In this document: positions 1 to 13,493 of the stretch, piece by piece
How the letters are laid out: each line of letters begins with the position of its first letter
Position numbering within the stretch: the stretch's first letter is position 1
Assembly: GCF_910592395.1 (NCBI RefSeq)
Contig: NC_088309.1
Location: 8,560,501-8,624,500, forward strand
DNA from: Lineus longissimus
Lineage: Eukaryota > Nemertea > Pilidiophora > Heteronemertea > Lineidae
DNA: 64,000 nt
Direction: 5' to 3'
Translations under genes and position numbers: made by a program
The notes under the pieces: model-generated
Seen by the model: the letters and a program-made list of their open reading frames with translations, nothing else
Told to the model about the DNA's origin: nothing
The model's database searches: none

Positions 1-3000
1 GTAATAGAGTAACAGAGTAACAGAGTAACATGGGGAATTCGCGCTATTGCCGGAAATTGTCAAGCAAAGCCAGATACCTGATGAGATGCGAGTTTTTCCC
101 TCAATGTCTTTCTAGCCAACCAGAAATGTTTTATCAAGGTCGCATTTTAGTTTCACAGTCCATCTAGCCGACCGCGCTGGAAAAGGAGCCACAGAAATTA
201 AATGTGTCTTTTTGCCACAAGATCTTAAAGCGAGTAAGAAATTACGGCAGAATACTATTTGCATCGCGAAGAAGAATTCGGACTTTGCACAAATGTTTGC
301 CCTAGTCATCATCTTTACCTCTGTAATCAATGGTAGCTTCATGTACTCAAAATATGGTGTCACGATCGTAGAGTTCGTTTTTACCACAAACATTTTTCTC
401 TCAATAGCTCGAGGTTAACGATCCACATTTTAAGGAATTAATGAAGCGCTTAATTACATATCACTCGTCATGTCTTGTGTAGATCGTCATTTATCATACT
501 ATGAATATGTTTGTCCCGCAAGAACAATAGGTTAATTTGCTAGGCAGAGCAAAGAGGGTGATGAAAAATGAGCAATATGTAGCCACAATTTTTCATAACG
601 ATGAAAGATGCAGCAATTGGAAGACCGTTAAGCTACCCCAAGTCGATCCAAGCGATTGTGAATGGAAACCACTTCAGGTAGTCGTCATGGTGTATTATGC
701 CAGCTGACTGCCATTGGCACAATAATTATACGGTCTATGAGTTTACGGAACCCCTTGGAGTGATTAAGGATGTTATTATGGCCATGCAGGAATCTGTACA
801 TCAGTTTTAAACTCTCTCAGAGAATTGCGAAGGCATAACACAGTCTCCTTTATCGACGTCAGCAATATTGTCTCCTTGTAACCTAGTAAAACTATTGGCA
901 GAAGGGCCATTAGAGTTTTGAAAGAAACGGAATCCATCCCCGGTCCAAATCCAGATAAGATTCTTAGGTAATCTCATATTGAGTTTCGTTTACATGGCCA
1001 TGTACATTCGTTACCAAAATCTCGTAAGATTCTTATTTCTGTAAGAATCTTGAAACGAACATGTACATGCACATGCATTTCAAGATTTTTAAGATTCGTA
1101 AATAGTTGATAAGATTCTTAAAATCTTTTCACGACTGTATAAGCACATGTACACAAAACTGAATAAAATCTTAACTGAGAATCTAATCTAGATCTTTGAC
1201 CCGCGATATCATAGAAAATTTCCGATGAATCATGTTTTAAACACAGGATAAGGTGAAGATTATTTACGGATCGGGAGCGGCCGCGCTAAATCATTAATCG
1301 TTTTAACGATTCCTTAAACAACACACGCTGACAGATTCGTGATACCACCTTCCATATATCCCCGCATCCTTTTGGCAATGGTCCGCGATGACTCATCGAT
1401 CTCATGCCAAAAATGGAGGTACACTATCAAAGATACCTCAACTGCTCCAGATGGCTCTTCAACTACCAATAGTGTTAAAAAAATGAAACGATGATACCTC
1501 AAAAATTGCTCATATCATACGCAAACTCTTTACAAGCCACACATCGATTGATTAAAAAAATGCCGGTGCAGTAAACTGATTTTTTTCTCTTGATAGGTTG
1601 TGTGGCAATAAGTGTCAAGATGATTTTATATTAAATTTTTTAAGGGTGATAGAACACTTCAATTCATCCAATTTCGAATCGATCTAGGGGCTATATTTGT
1701 CCTCGCTGCGACAGTCGTGAAAATAACCCCGGTCAATCAAATTAGCTTGTTTAGCACAGAGCTCGGTGATAAGAAAGAAATGTCAGCGGTAAGATGGACG
1801 GTTTGGTGCAACTAATGCTTGCTATGCCCCGATTTCGCTTTTGTGTAAAAAAAGCCATCGAAGTTAAACCCTTATTATGCATGTATATGACAAAGACGAT
1901 CATTGTCTTTTAATTGTTGAGGGAAAGCCAATACCCGTGTGACACTTCATGTTGAAATGCATTCACGCAGTTTTAATTATCGAATTGATAGTACTATATT
2001 TAACTTAATTCGTGCCACATATCAACAAAATATTCGCTTGACATTCATTTGATCAATTAATGAGGCGATCAAGACCATTAGGCATTCCTGGTTTCAATGA
2101 TATTAGTTCCGAAGCTGCGCTCATCGCATATTAAGTCATTAACAGGGGATTCTACCAGGTAGAATTTTGAAGTTGACTAATCGCAAGGCGTATTTTACAC
2201 GACGTCTGCAAGCAGGACCTCGACGGCATTAGTAACAGTAAGTTGGAGTTTACCCATTTCCTCCTTTTTAAGGGAAGGATAATACTAACAACGCCTTGGA
2301 ACGGACGGAATGTTAACCTGTCGTCCATTAGTGCGTGAACTTCTCCAACATAAGTTTGTGTAGGATGTAATGTTCACTTTGTAACCATATCATGTTTATC
2401 TCAAAGCATTGTCAAGGCTCTTTTTTATGGCTTTCCCGATACTTGGACAGCGCTGTCTTTCGTGGGTATAATGCGATCTGATTGCAGATCAGAAAAAGAA
2501 AAAGTATTAGGTCATCTTTCCTGCTATAAAGCATTTATGATAGACTTTATCTGAAAATAGATCATTGGAAAGGACGACTGTCATCTTTGGGAATAAACTA
2601 TTAAATATGGGATCATACTTCACGCTGAGAATGTACTTTTGGTGCTTTTTCTTTCTTATATCTCCAGAGTTGAGATATATCCTCTCTCAAGATGAAAAGA
2701 TATCAAACTTCTAGCATATTGTAAATGACATAAAATTCATTTTGTTCCCACAACCATATATGGTTGATACCTTACTCATCGACACATTTTGTCAAGTCCT
2801 CTTCCAAAATCTACCATTGCTAGCACTCAGTAACGCTAGGCATTGACCAAAGACTTATTACAACTTGTTCAGCGTTTCAAAAATTACGGGAAAGAACTGC
2901 ATTGTCATTGATTCTTTTGTCCAAGGGCGACTTATTAACGTATCCAAAATAATCTAGGTGAATTATCATTGGTTAGAAGTTCGTTATTCTCACCAGTTCT

Positions 3001-6000
3001 AGGATATGGGTTACATAGTGTCAAATACATTCAAGAACACCAAGTATCTTCCTGTGTTCAACTGCGACGCAATATATTGGTAATGATAAAAAGGTTAACG
3101 CCGTATTTCATCTCGATCTGAAGTCTCGTGGACAGGCTGATATCTATCGTGATCTACGATGAGTATTACATGTAACCAAACATCAATGAGCCATGAAATT
3201 AACGGGGATTGGAAACATCTAACGACTCGGTCTCAGGAAATGCTCAGCGGAGACGGACTAATGAGATATATACATGAGGGACGCCATTTCTGAATTGTGG
3301 TCTAAATTGAGCGATATGTCAGTGTCGTCATGACGGATAAATGAAAAAAAATTTAGATGCTACTCATAAAGCAAGAGCCAGGCTAATGGGTGATTCGATC
3401 AACAGTCTCAGAGACCTAACAGTTACTTTGGAAAAGAAACAGAAACCATCCGGGTCGCTCTGTGATTATTTGTAGCCTATCACACAAGAACAGCAACCTT
3501 TTTTGAATTGCATGTAGGTACTGCATTCTAGAACACCAGACCACTGATTGTTCCTCATATCATCATGATCATGGGAACCTAGCAGAGTGCAACAGCTGCC
3601 AGAACTGAACAGTAGACACGGTCATTTAGGAACCACCAGCAAACATCAAAGAATCTTCTCAGCCCTCTGGTCGATCAATAGAGCTGCTGAAACACTTTTT
3701 ATTTCCCTGAAAAAGGTGATGCATAATCTGTTTTCTGAAAAATCATTAAAGGTTTTCAGAAGCTTAAAAACCCTTATGTAAAGAATGTAGAAACGCCTGG
3801 CGAGTGGTTCGGTTGAAAGTTTTCAAATCAAATACGTCTCCATTTGCTTTTATGGCTTTCAAGCAACATTTCGGGAATCTTTCTTCTTGGTAGTTTTGCA
3901 GGAAGATTATTTTGGCAGTCAACCCGTCTTATTGATACTTTCAACACGCCATATCAGTTCTACTATACACAACCTGTTCTTTCATCGGCCAAAAATGCAT
4001 CAGTATAGTACATCATACAAATATTTCGGTCATAAACTATACATGCTGAGTATTCTCTTGCATAATTGGGGACTAAAGCTAGATATCTTAGATTGGCGGC
4101 CGCAAATTATTGTGATCATGACTGGACCATATACAACCGATGCCTTCAGCTTCTGACCAAGGTGTCAATACACGTCGTATAATCTTTCGGCGGGTACTTG
4201 GAGCATGTGCATGATACTTCCCTAAAGTTTAAGGTTGCAGCATCTGTAAAAATTGAGGTAATCGCAACATAATAGGTTTCCTATATTTCTAGAGCTAACC
4301 TACAGGATAACACTGCAATAAATGCAGCGCATCATCCTGTAGAAAAAAATATCGACACCGTAGCCTTGCATAAGGGCCTTATGTATAGATACCGAAAATC
4401 ACAAAAATTAAGACTTGTAATTAAAATTTAGTTATAAAATACACAAGTGTTAGAAAAACGGATATTAAGTTGTCAACAAGTTGATATCTATTAATTAATC
4501 TGAGATCATATCTGCTAGTAGACATGAGCCTTTCTTGTTGACGAGACTTGTATAACAGAAATTCGTACTGTCAACGACGATAAGACATAATCTTTGTCAA
4601 TATGTACACACCTTTATCATGTCAGTCTCTACAAACAGGCAATTGTGATTCTATACCCAGAGCACCTATCAACATGCTCCCTACTTATCTTCGGCTACTG
4701 AGCGCGCGGTCCCGGACAAAGAAAGTAATATCGACCTCCACTCAATCTGGAGTTATTAGCTTCTGGACGGTGATACCGAGGCTTTTCAGGTAGTCAATTA
4801 CCTTTTAGGATTAGCACTTACCGGTTTTGCTGATCAATAATGACAAAGTGACCAATCTGTAGCCATTGTGAGAGGAAGCAGGCTGCATTTCAGCATGACC
4901 CTTTTTTCGTTTTTTTGTCATAATCATGATCAGGAACAGTACCCCTTTTTATCCTTTATTTTGATTTTAATCATAAAATGGATGAAAGTAAAGAAATGAA
5001 ACGACCTAGAAGTATCTATATACATTAATCACAGATACTATATAGATTTTTATTTCATTTGTCATTTATGATTTAAAAGATTAGTCATCATGTAGCTATT
5101 AGTATATTATAATCTTTTTCGAAACCATGAAAATCTATAAATAACTTCTTTAGTTCAGACGTTTTCCTTTATAAAAGCGTTAAAGGGAATGTCCTTTAAA
5201 AAAATAGGTCAATTTCTTCAGAGCCTTTTTAAAGGATTGTTTTGCCTGTAAAGAGCTGACCGAACCGAGTGTTGAATGGCTTTGAATTGCTAGTCAGACA
5301 TCGTACCAATTGCTAACCGCCTAGAGCAGTTTTAAAGACATCAATCGGAAGAATTAAACTATGACAAGCCTAATCCGTCATATTTTTGCCAATGGCTGGT
5401 ACGGGTATCTGATAGTGCTTGCCTATTCCACGAAACCACCTAACGGAAGAAGAGACAACACGTCTTTGCAAATAGGCACCATCTTCAACGATACATCAAA
5501 GTGTACCCGCAAAATCACGACACGTCTCATTAATGAAACTGAATCCTTTCATTTAGGAGATTTAGAATTCAGACACAGAAAAACTAAATAAATTGATCAT
5601 TTAAATAAGTGATCCCAACTCATTATCTGTGACTTATCAACTCATCTCAGTTTGATTGTAAGTATTCCATGACGCTGGTGAGATATTTCGACTTGTGAAT
5701 AAACAATCATTGCTTCAAAGGACATGTGCTATGAATAGTAAGTACATCACATACCGCGGGTGGGAAGCCGAGCGGGAAGACATACTGGACCGGGTTCTCA
5801 TTACTGTCGCACCTCATGAATATGTAAATTGTGGTAGTGAAGAAACATCTGCCTGAAGTTACAGGACGAGCAGGTATCTCTGTAAGTTGCAGTTTTATCA
5901 ACTCAGTGGTCTCCAAATTCATGTTCATCCTTCTTTTTCGAGACAATATTGCACTTTGAAAGTGATCTGGTGAGCAAGGGCTGTCATCGACTTTGGAATC

Positions 6001-6239
6001 GCATGTCTGTTAACAAGCTACTTGTGTTGCCCGTATTCGATAAATCCATTCGAGTTCGTAGCAAATCCGACTCAAATGCAGTAAAGCCAACTGGCAAATG
6101 CACTCGATAGTAGATACTAACCTTTACGGCTTGTAGGCTCCTACATTAATCGCAGCCCCCTTCCAGTCCAACCGCCCCTAGCTTTCTGAATCGTTATTGT
6201 TTTGTATATGACTGTCTGTAATCGCTTTGTGATAGGGCC
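1..6239. other. Gene-poor intergenic stretch
   Basis: I see no convincing coding exon here. Open frames are short, AT-biased in all codon positions and lack paired splice sites. The first 35 bases carry a few copies of an AGAGTAAC-like unit. The only structured element is the dispersed repeat near 1 kb, listed separately. The stretch may hold distal regulatory DNA or exons too short to recognise. Confidence 0.5.
991..1185 (+). repeat. Dispersed repeat, copy A
   Basis: This AT-rich block shares an ordered series of words with 51902-52099 in the same orientation: a GTACATG-rich part, TTTCAAGAT, several AAGATTCTT-like words, then GTACAC(A/G)AAACT followed by ATCTTAAC. Within it, AAGATTCTT (1026) and AAGAATCTT (1043) form a perfect 9-bp stem. 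It looks like a diverged copy of an interspersed element. The family was not recognised and the ends are approximate. Confidence 0.5.
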
Positions 6240-6860
6240 TATGCCCCACCGGAAGGAAGAGTATTTCCCGTAATTCCCTTATCGTCATGTAAGTGGCTGG
6301 CCTTTGGTTGTTGTTAACATAAGTTAACGTGATATCTTGATCTCATGTACGACCGCCAAGTTAATGGTTCCAATATACTAGTATCCATGCATACGTTCCG
6401 GTGTGTCTGTAACGGTCACTCATCTGATGACGTCAACAACTTGGAAACGTTGTCAACCAGAGGACCCCGTCGCTATGATTCCGCACCCGTGTTGTATAGA
6501 ACACTCCTGTACTCTGGCGTGTGGGCCTACTGTGACGGGAGAAAAACATCACGACGTCACGTCCGTGCGTGGGTGGGTTTTCCATATTTGTTGCTCACGT
6601 TTACTAGTTCTTGTTTATCTAAACAATAAAATGCCAGTATCTTTTCATCAATTTGACCGGCGTCATTTCTCTGGATTTTTGCCGAAGTCATACTAGAGTT
6701 CACTATAGGTTACTGTCCACCTATGTAGGATCTTTTACTTGCCCCGGCAAAGATACTCATATATATTCATTCATAGGTTGCGTTGTGAAGAGCCAGAAAT
6801 GCCAAGCAGGTTCATCCCGACATACAATCCTGGGTTCTCCCCGGCTACCTGGGCCCTATT
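6240..6860 (+). promoter_or_regulatory. CpG-richer promoter-like patch with CRE
   Basis: Base composition shifts to visibly more G, C and CpG than the flanks. The patch contains an ACCGGAAGG ETS-type word near 6248, a perfect cAMP-response palindrome TGACGTCA at 6428-6435 and a second GACGTCAC half-site near 6555. It lies upstream of a strong-context ATG at 6980. Motif matches this short also occur by chance, so promoter function is an inference from clustering and position. Confidence 0.3.
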
Positions 6861-6979
6861 GCGTGATAGCCAACAGTGGTAACTACAAGGACAAGGCTAT
6901 GAGGCTCCTTTCAGTTTTAGATAATCGCACAAGATTTATCTACAGATTATACCTTATCGATATCCGTCACTGAAATGCC

Positions 6980-7045
6980 ATGGAAACGAAGGAAGCGAAG
7001 GAGAGCAAATCAACCACCAAACGAAGCCAATTCCTATCCATCGAG
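6980..7045 (+). CDS. Candidate first coding exon, unknown protein
   Basis: An ATG in ideal context (GCCATGG) opens 22 codons beginning METKEAKESKSTTKRSQF and runs to a good donor (GAG|GTGCGT) in phase 0. The peptide is hydrophilic and lysine-rich, as N-termini often are. No domain can be recognised. The promoter-like patch just upstream supports a transcription start here. The next exon could not be assigned. Phase-0 acceptors with open frames occur at 15158 and 21091, so these may belong to one plus-strand gene. The alternative is a chance open frame with a chance donor. Confidence 0.3.
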
Positions 7046-7813
7046 GTGCGTGTGTGGGCAATTCAAATTAGTTCAACGCTGATTTCTTCAAGTGCCAAGC
7101 ATGAACACAAACGGCCAATTTAGTTAAGCTTACAACAAGGTAACTCAATCCCAAGTCCCGCCAAGGGTAAAAAATCCGATTATTTCCAATGGACTATCAG
7201 AAAGAATCTGCAACTTTGAACACAAATTGAATTACTTCTTCACTAGAAAATCCTTCGGCAATTACGTTTCCATTCGACTGACCCCGCACCCAATCACATC
7301 AAGAGTGTTAAGTTACACTTTATTCATTCGGCAAAGAAGCTAATGAAACGGATTCGATTCAGTCACATCATTCCGAAGGACATAGTTAATCTTACTTGAA
7401 CAAAATTTGATTTAGAACAGCGTTTATAGATATCAAGGTATACATGTGTATCATACCTGCGCTACTCATCACCCACACATCTCAAGTTCGGATTCGGAGT
7501 AACTACTTTAAACAGCATCATGAAATATAAGTAATCGGCAGGATTAAAGCGCTGTTTTCTCAGCTTCCTTTTCATCAGTGGTGTTTTAATCACATTTAGT
7601 CTTCTCAATGTTTATTCTCAGCCCCGCACTACCAACTCATAACCAACCATAACTGGATATAATTTCCGGGTTCAGACCCCCTTTTTCCCAGAGCAACCAG
7701 AAGCAATTACAGTTTCGCAGTTGGACCGTCACAGATATTGAAACAGCTACACAGTATGCCAACTGTTTCGTGGTAATTCGATTCGCTCGCGATGTAACCT
7801 AATATCAGCTCTT

Positions 7814-8090
7814 TCTTGGTAGTGGTCGGTCACTTTCCGATGTGGCTATTTACAAAGAACCATCAAAACGACGAAGAGAAACATGTCCAGCGTATCCGCG
7901 GCTAGTGCCATGGTGTAAGCGTGTAATTAGATCGTAATGCCAAACTCCTCTTTCTATTTGTTGATAAACAGTTAAAGCCGTTATCACCTGGGTTCAGTTG
8001 TTGTGGTTGGTTACTCTCTGGTGTGGCTGATACAAGAAAACCGACAGATACATCTGCAACATGCTCATCCAGGGAGAGTTACAAAGTGTC
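7814..8090 (+). repeat. Diverged tandem duplicate (7814-7900 and 7996-8090)
   Basis: Two blocks about 180 bases apart align loosely, both starting after TCAG and both reading GGT(C/T)GGT(C/T)AC...GTGGCT...ACAAGAAA-like words. In one reading each gives VVVG, then four residues, then WL. Whether they are duplicated exons or repeat fragments cannot be decided; the first runs into a stop without an obvious donor. Confidence 0.25.
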
Positions 8091-8210
8091 GTAAAGGGAG
8101 TGTCTTAATAAACACGAGTAAACTAATCAATGTGCTTGGTGATGGAACTTGATATTTCAGTATTTCCGTATTCGTTTAACTAGAAACGCCATGACATTCC
8201 AATGTTTAAT

Positions 8211-8510
8211 GTTTCCGCATTTCCATTCAATAGTAAGATGGAAAGACCATTAAATTCCAATGTTTAATGTTTCCGTATTTCCATTCAATAGTAAAATGGA
8301 AAGACCATTAAATTCCAATGTTTATTGTTTCCGTATTTCCATTCAATAGTAAGATGGAAAGACCATTAGATTCCAATGTTTAATGTTTCCGTATTTCCTT
8401 TCAATAGTAAGATGGAAAGACCATTAGATTCCAATGTTTAATGTTTCCGTATTTCCTTTCAATAGTAAGATGGAAAGACCATTAGATTCAAATGCTTAAT
8501 GTTTCCGTAT
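8211..8510 (+). repeat. 58-bp minisatellite, five full copies
   Basis: Copies begin at 8211, 8269, 8327, 8385 and 8443 with GTTTCCG(T/C)ATTTCC, and a decayed sixth begins at 8501. A degraded copy also precedes 8211. The unit is exactly 58 bp. Copies differ by a few substitutions such as CATTC/CTTTC and TAAATT/TAGATT, and the last two full copies are the most alike, which fits recent local duplication. Since 58 is not a multiple of three, a coding repeat is unlikely. Confidence 0.93.
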
Positions 8511-8559
8511 TTTAGTGTTTCCATACAATATTAAGCTCGATAGACCATGGAAACAAAGA

Positions 8560-11500
8560 AAAACGTCACACTTGTTTTCCAGTTGGAGATTGAAAGGGTT
8601 TCTTCAAAAACTAAAACAATGGTTTCACATTCCCAAGGCTCAGCTACACCAACATCGGGGCCTCGGTTATATCACAATAAGCGCGACAACAAGATGGTCA
8701 TAATCATTTGTTTCCTTATTCTACCGCCACCGATTCATGTCCACAGGACTGATATAAAGATTAGCAACGAGGAAAAAAAACGTCTGCCCTGTATCAAGTG
8801 ATATCCATGACATGTTTCCATTCATGAGAGTGAATGCATTTTTTTTAGGCAGTTGCTTCACCATAGAAATCAGCACAGTGTTGATAGAAATCCCAGGATA
8901 CGGCAGCTACCTGAGGCCTACGAGTTTGTGTGACGATATCAGATACGACACCTAGATCCAGAAGAAAAGGGAAGGATCGGGAAAACAAAAGAGGCGCACG
9001 GATTAGAAAAAAAGTTAAGGCAAGAGTTAGTGTGTAATGACAAATATTTTTATGGATGTTCGCATAAGATAGTGATTTCAGGCACTAATTGACGCTTCGT
9101 AATGGTGAAGCCAAGTAAAGTACGACATTGATTACGAGGCTCTCAAGAGTAAATGCGTACTGTGTAAATACATGTACGCACTGAATAATAATTTCAACAA
9201 TGCTGTTGTACATGTAGATGCACTACGGAAATGCCAAGGTTCGGCAAGTTCGGATGCATAATGACTGCACTATAACATTTTGCATAACTGCATTTCTATT
9301 TTCTGGACCACCAGTAATTACGAATGGCGCCTCTGACTTCATGCCAACAACTGATTTCAAGGGTGATGATAACAATTCCTTTTAGTCCCATCATATGGAT
9401 TTCGCCCGTCAATCGTTAATCGTGTAAGAAACAGCCGCGACATGAATTCCCCTTGAAGTCCTAAAGGAGATACTGAGACATTGTCATTTCAAACGGGCTT
9501 CTCGCGGCTGATTAGTAAGCTGCTTGTGTGGCTTCAATCAGACAAATGAGTCGGGGACACAATCACAAATAACCACCTGCAAGCGGCCTACATCCCTAAT
9601 TTTGAGCATATTTGAGGATAACCTTACTCAGGCAGGGGACTATTTGAGGAAATCGAATTCATTAATGAGCTTGTCATCATCATCATCATCATCACTACTG
9701 TCATCACATTTCCTTCCGCTTAGGTCATTTGGTTCAACTACAAAGCACTTGTTCCGATTAACGGTTAGAAAACTGCAAAAAAGCACGAACGAAAATGGAC
9801 CACAGACCTTTGTGACAATAATCATAAAGCAAATTAGCGACGGCTGCATGATCGATAGAAGAATTTAATATATCACCAAATATTGCCACAGTAAAAGGAT
9901 GAAATCAAAACATTTGCGTAGCAATTAAAGATATTGCTCTGATGTCACTAGACTAGCACGCAACCAACCTTTAACCGAGTCAATAAAGGGCTTGCTAACT
10001 TTTTTCTGCATTTCCAATATGCAATCATCAACCAGAAAAATGATTAGGCAGGAAAGCCTTGTTTGAAGTAGATGGATATTTGAGCGTCATTTCCTTGGCC
10101 ATCATACAATATGCTTCATATGTTCCCTTTATATATTTTACAAGGCTGATTTTACTTCGCAGAATATACACATGAAATTGTGAGGGACTACACTGCATAC
10201 TTCGAGGTCTCTGATTGAATGCTTTACCATACGACAATTATTCTCAGGTATTACGCACTAAACCTGTTGCTTCAAGTGTCACTCTGTCAATCGATTTCGG
10301 CTCCATACCAATCTTCTTATTCATTACAGATGCATGAGCCTACAAAACCCAAAGTGAATTCTAACGATATTCGATCAGCAAATAGAAGTGAAAGAAAAGA
10401 ACTTTCAGTGTATCATTATCACGTTTGTACATCATTGTACTATATCTGTTGTGCATTCAAAACGAATCCATGACAGCCGTTTTACCATTACTAAGCTGCT
10501 CACAGTTTGCCAATCTCTTAAGCCTTTGTTGATATTCCTCCCTCAAGATACGACATCTATACCCTCGAATACCAAATTCGGATTGTGTGATGTATATGGG
10601 CAGGAAGTGGGGGCGAACAGTATCGTTTTCAGGTTATGTCCCCGGTTTTCCATTTTGTTATCTCTGCGTGCGGGGGGGGGATGTATCACAAATTATTCAT
10701 GGTGAATCACCGTTGGCATATAGGTGGGACTGTAACGGTTCTGTCTAAACTCATGTATAGGAACTATTTTCATTTTTGCCTCTACTCAAAACCTCCTTCC
10801 TACCGCATGTCTTGAGACGCGAGTACACAGCTAGTGTCAGCCCCTTAGGTGTGTTATTAGTATTCTCTGTAGCAAGTTATTCAATTAAAGAAATTTATTT
10901 CTTCAATTGAATAACTCACTATGGCATTGCCGCTGCCTCTTGGTAGACTCTCGAATAAGCAGTCATTTTAGCATTCCATAGGTGCCAACATTGCAAACTT
11001 TGAAACTCGAGTAAATGCTTTTGAGCGAAACTGCCTTTTCCTTTGATGGTAAGTCCGTGGACGCCTAGTTATATGTACACGCTTCAATCTTGAAGAAAAC
11101 TGTTGCATCATAGTTCATATTTGTTCCGTAAGTAAATTTTCACAATCTTTTTCCTTGTCTTGGTCACGATTCATAAGTAATGAGGACTAATGCTGGCGAA
11201 TTAACAGTTATATTGATGATGTCTTTTTTCCTGAGGGTTCATTCGTTTGACAATGAGCGGAATATTCATACACACGCTCGGCATCGCGGTGTGATGGTGC
11301 CCTTATCACAGAAAGACCCACAAGGCTTCTCTTACTCCTTCAATATAATGATAGTCAATATATGATACCTCGTCCATCCCCGGAGTCGAGACCTGGTGAG
11401 CTGATAATTGCTAATTTTATGGCCTCGTTTGACAATTCGTCATCGGGCCTACCCCAGTGGCTTATTATAAACAGCGAGATGCGGAATGCGAAATCGCGAG

Positions 11501-12254
11501 ATGCCAACCTCGGTGGGAGTACCATGCACCACAGGATTTATTGCAAATATGGAACCTAAAAAGGCGAACATTCATGAGACCGAGGCTGTGTGTAGTAGGG
11601 AGCTATCCTTGTTTTGATTGGCCCATTGAAATAGCCTCCGCCGTGCGATGTGTGGAATTTAACCTAATTCATAGCCTAGTTTCGATGGTCAGACTATCCC
11701 GCGCTATTTTAGGGATGACCTGACGTTCACCAGGTGCATGCCCTGTGTTATCGGTCAATCATGTGTATAGTGACGTGTGCCGCCAGGCGTAACGTGAAAA
11801 TAATCATGATACATGCGGCATCCTGAACCTCGTGGTATGATACTCAGAGTATATCTTGATAAGTTGCAAAAACCTTTGTGGTCAAGATGAACATGCAGTT
11901 GCACGTAACCTTTGTATTGTCTTCGGCCCTACTATCATTGAATGGAGAAGCGGACAGCAGCATTCGAAATGGTGATTGTCATGGTCCAGGGAAGTAGCAA
12001 AGCTTGTGACAGAAAATAACGACTACTCATCTCGCGGTTTATAATAAGCCTTCCCCGTGGAAAACCTTGTCTCGAACAATACTCGGGTTGATTCGACAAA
12101 AACTTATGACGTTCTTATTGGTCGTATAATATGTGTAGGTATCAGGCAAGCCTGAAAACTTAATCAAAGCGAACTGTCTTCATCCAAATTTCTGTAGTTT
12201 ACAATGTATTTTCTTCGATGATAACATCTTTAAATGCATGCAATTCGTTCCTCG
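8560..12254. other. No clear gene
   Basis: The stretch contains a (TCA)n microsatellite at 9674-9694, a nine-G run at 10672-10680 and the stem-loop at 10875-10916. An 88-codon open frame at 11457-11723 has no convincing donor or domain. I see no supported gene. Confidence 0.4.
10875..10916. repeat. 19-bp stem-loop
   Basis: AGTTATTCAATTAAAGAAA, loop TTTA, then the near-exact complement (18 of 19 pairs) ending AATAACT. It is an AT-rich hairpin in non-coding DNA. It could be a relic of a small foldback element or a transcript structure; no function is visible. Confidence 0.7.
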
Positions 12255-12308
12255 AAATACTACGGCAGCAGATTAGTGCCATAAAAAATATAAAAAATAA
12301 AATATTAT

Positions 12309-12434
12309 CTCGTTATTACGAGATCTTTTCTCGTTATTACGCGATGTTATCTCGTTATTACGAGATCTTTTCTCGTTATTACGCGATCTTTTCTCGTTAT
12401 TACGAGATGTTATCTCGTTATTACGCGATGATGG
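12309..12434 (+). repeat. 21-bp array, left arm (six units)
   Basis: Six 21-bp units of the form CTCGTTATTACG(A/C)GAT followed by CTTTT or GTTAT. Each unit carries CTCG and CGAG (or CGCG) as a short inverted pair around TTATTA, so units can fold individually. Because 21 is a multiple of three, the array stays open and mimics a protein repeat (SRYYEIF/SRYYAML), which I regard as non-coding. Confidence 0.9.
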
Positions 12435-13226
12435 TATATGGGTCTATAAAGTACGGACCTTTCCCGCGCTTAATCCTGAGCTTTAGGTCTCGTTAGGGAG
12501 TTTTTCCCAAATGTACGCGATGATGACGTGCCCCATTAACAGGACGTAACATCTATTTTAAAATGCGTTTCCAAAGTGAATGCATGAGGACAACCCATTT
12601 GTGTCGTATATCACTGGAAACGCCCGATTCCCCTGATTCTGCAGGATGTTAAATCGGGCATTTTATTTCTTTAAATAAATCATAGGCGTCGCATTTGCTC
12701 CTAGCTCTGTTCACCATCCCAAATGGCAATATTGCCAATTGGGCCGGACAATCACGAAAAACCCCAAATATTATACATTTCTCCCTGAATAATTCTTACA
12801 GAGACCATTCTCCCATGAAAGACAGTTGCTTACGCTACACAAAAATCAAAAAAAAATCGAGGGTCAACCATTGAACTTTTGAGATATGTTGAATTTTGCA
12901 CAAATCAGCGAAAAACGCACCAACTGGTACTGGACGGCATTTCAACACGGGGCCGACGCACATCCCAAGTTCAGTGTACACATACGTCGGCAACAACAGT
13001 ATAAATGCGTAGTTTCTTGTTAGTCGCCAATTGAGTAGCGCTCTAGGTTTCAGAAACTCCAAAAAAACATGTCTTTGCCAAAACAACTGCTGAATCAACG
13101 CTGACATACTGTAAGGACCGAGAAATCAATGATTTTAGGAACTACGGTTAGGGCTTGGCCGCGCATGAATAAAAAAACACACTTCCTAATGAGACCTTAA
13201 TCCTCGATGATGCGTGCACTTTCGCA

Positions 13227-13493
13227 TCTCGTAATAACGAGATAACATCTCGTAATAACGAGAAAAGATCGCGTAATAACGAGATAACATCTCGTAATAA
13301 CGAGAAAAGATCGCGTAATAACGAGAAAAGAGCTCGTAATAACGAGATAACATCGCGTAATAACGAGAAAAGATCTCATAATAACGAGAAAAGATCTCAT
13401 AATAACGAGATAACATCGCGTAATAACGAGAAAAGATCTCGTAATAACGAGATAACATCGCGTTATAACGAGAAAAGATCTCGTAATAACGAG
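13227..13493 (-). repeat. 21-bp array, right arm (about 12-13 units)
   Basis: The same 21-bp unit as at 12309-12434 in the opposite orientation, with about twice as many copies. The unequal copy number shows that the arms expanded or contracted independently after insertion. Two units have variants (CTCATAATAACG, CGCGTTATAACG). The apparent 130-codon minus-strand frame across it is a by-product of the period. Confidence 0.9.

Noticed and set aside
11457-11723. 88-codon plus-strand frame after a CCCCAG acceptor-like word
   Set aside because: No plausible donor or neighbouring exon and no domain; kept only as a remote possibility.
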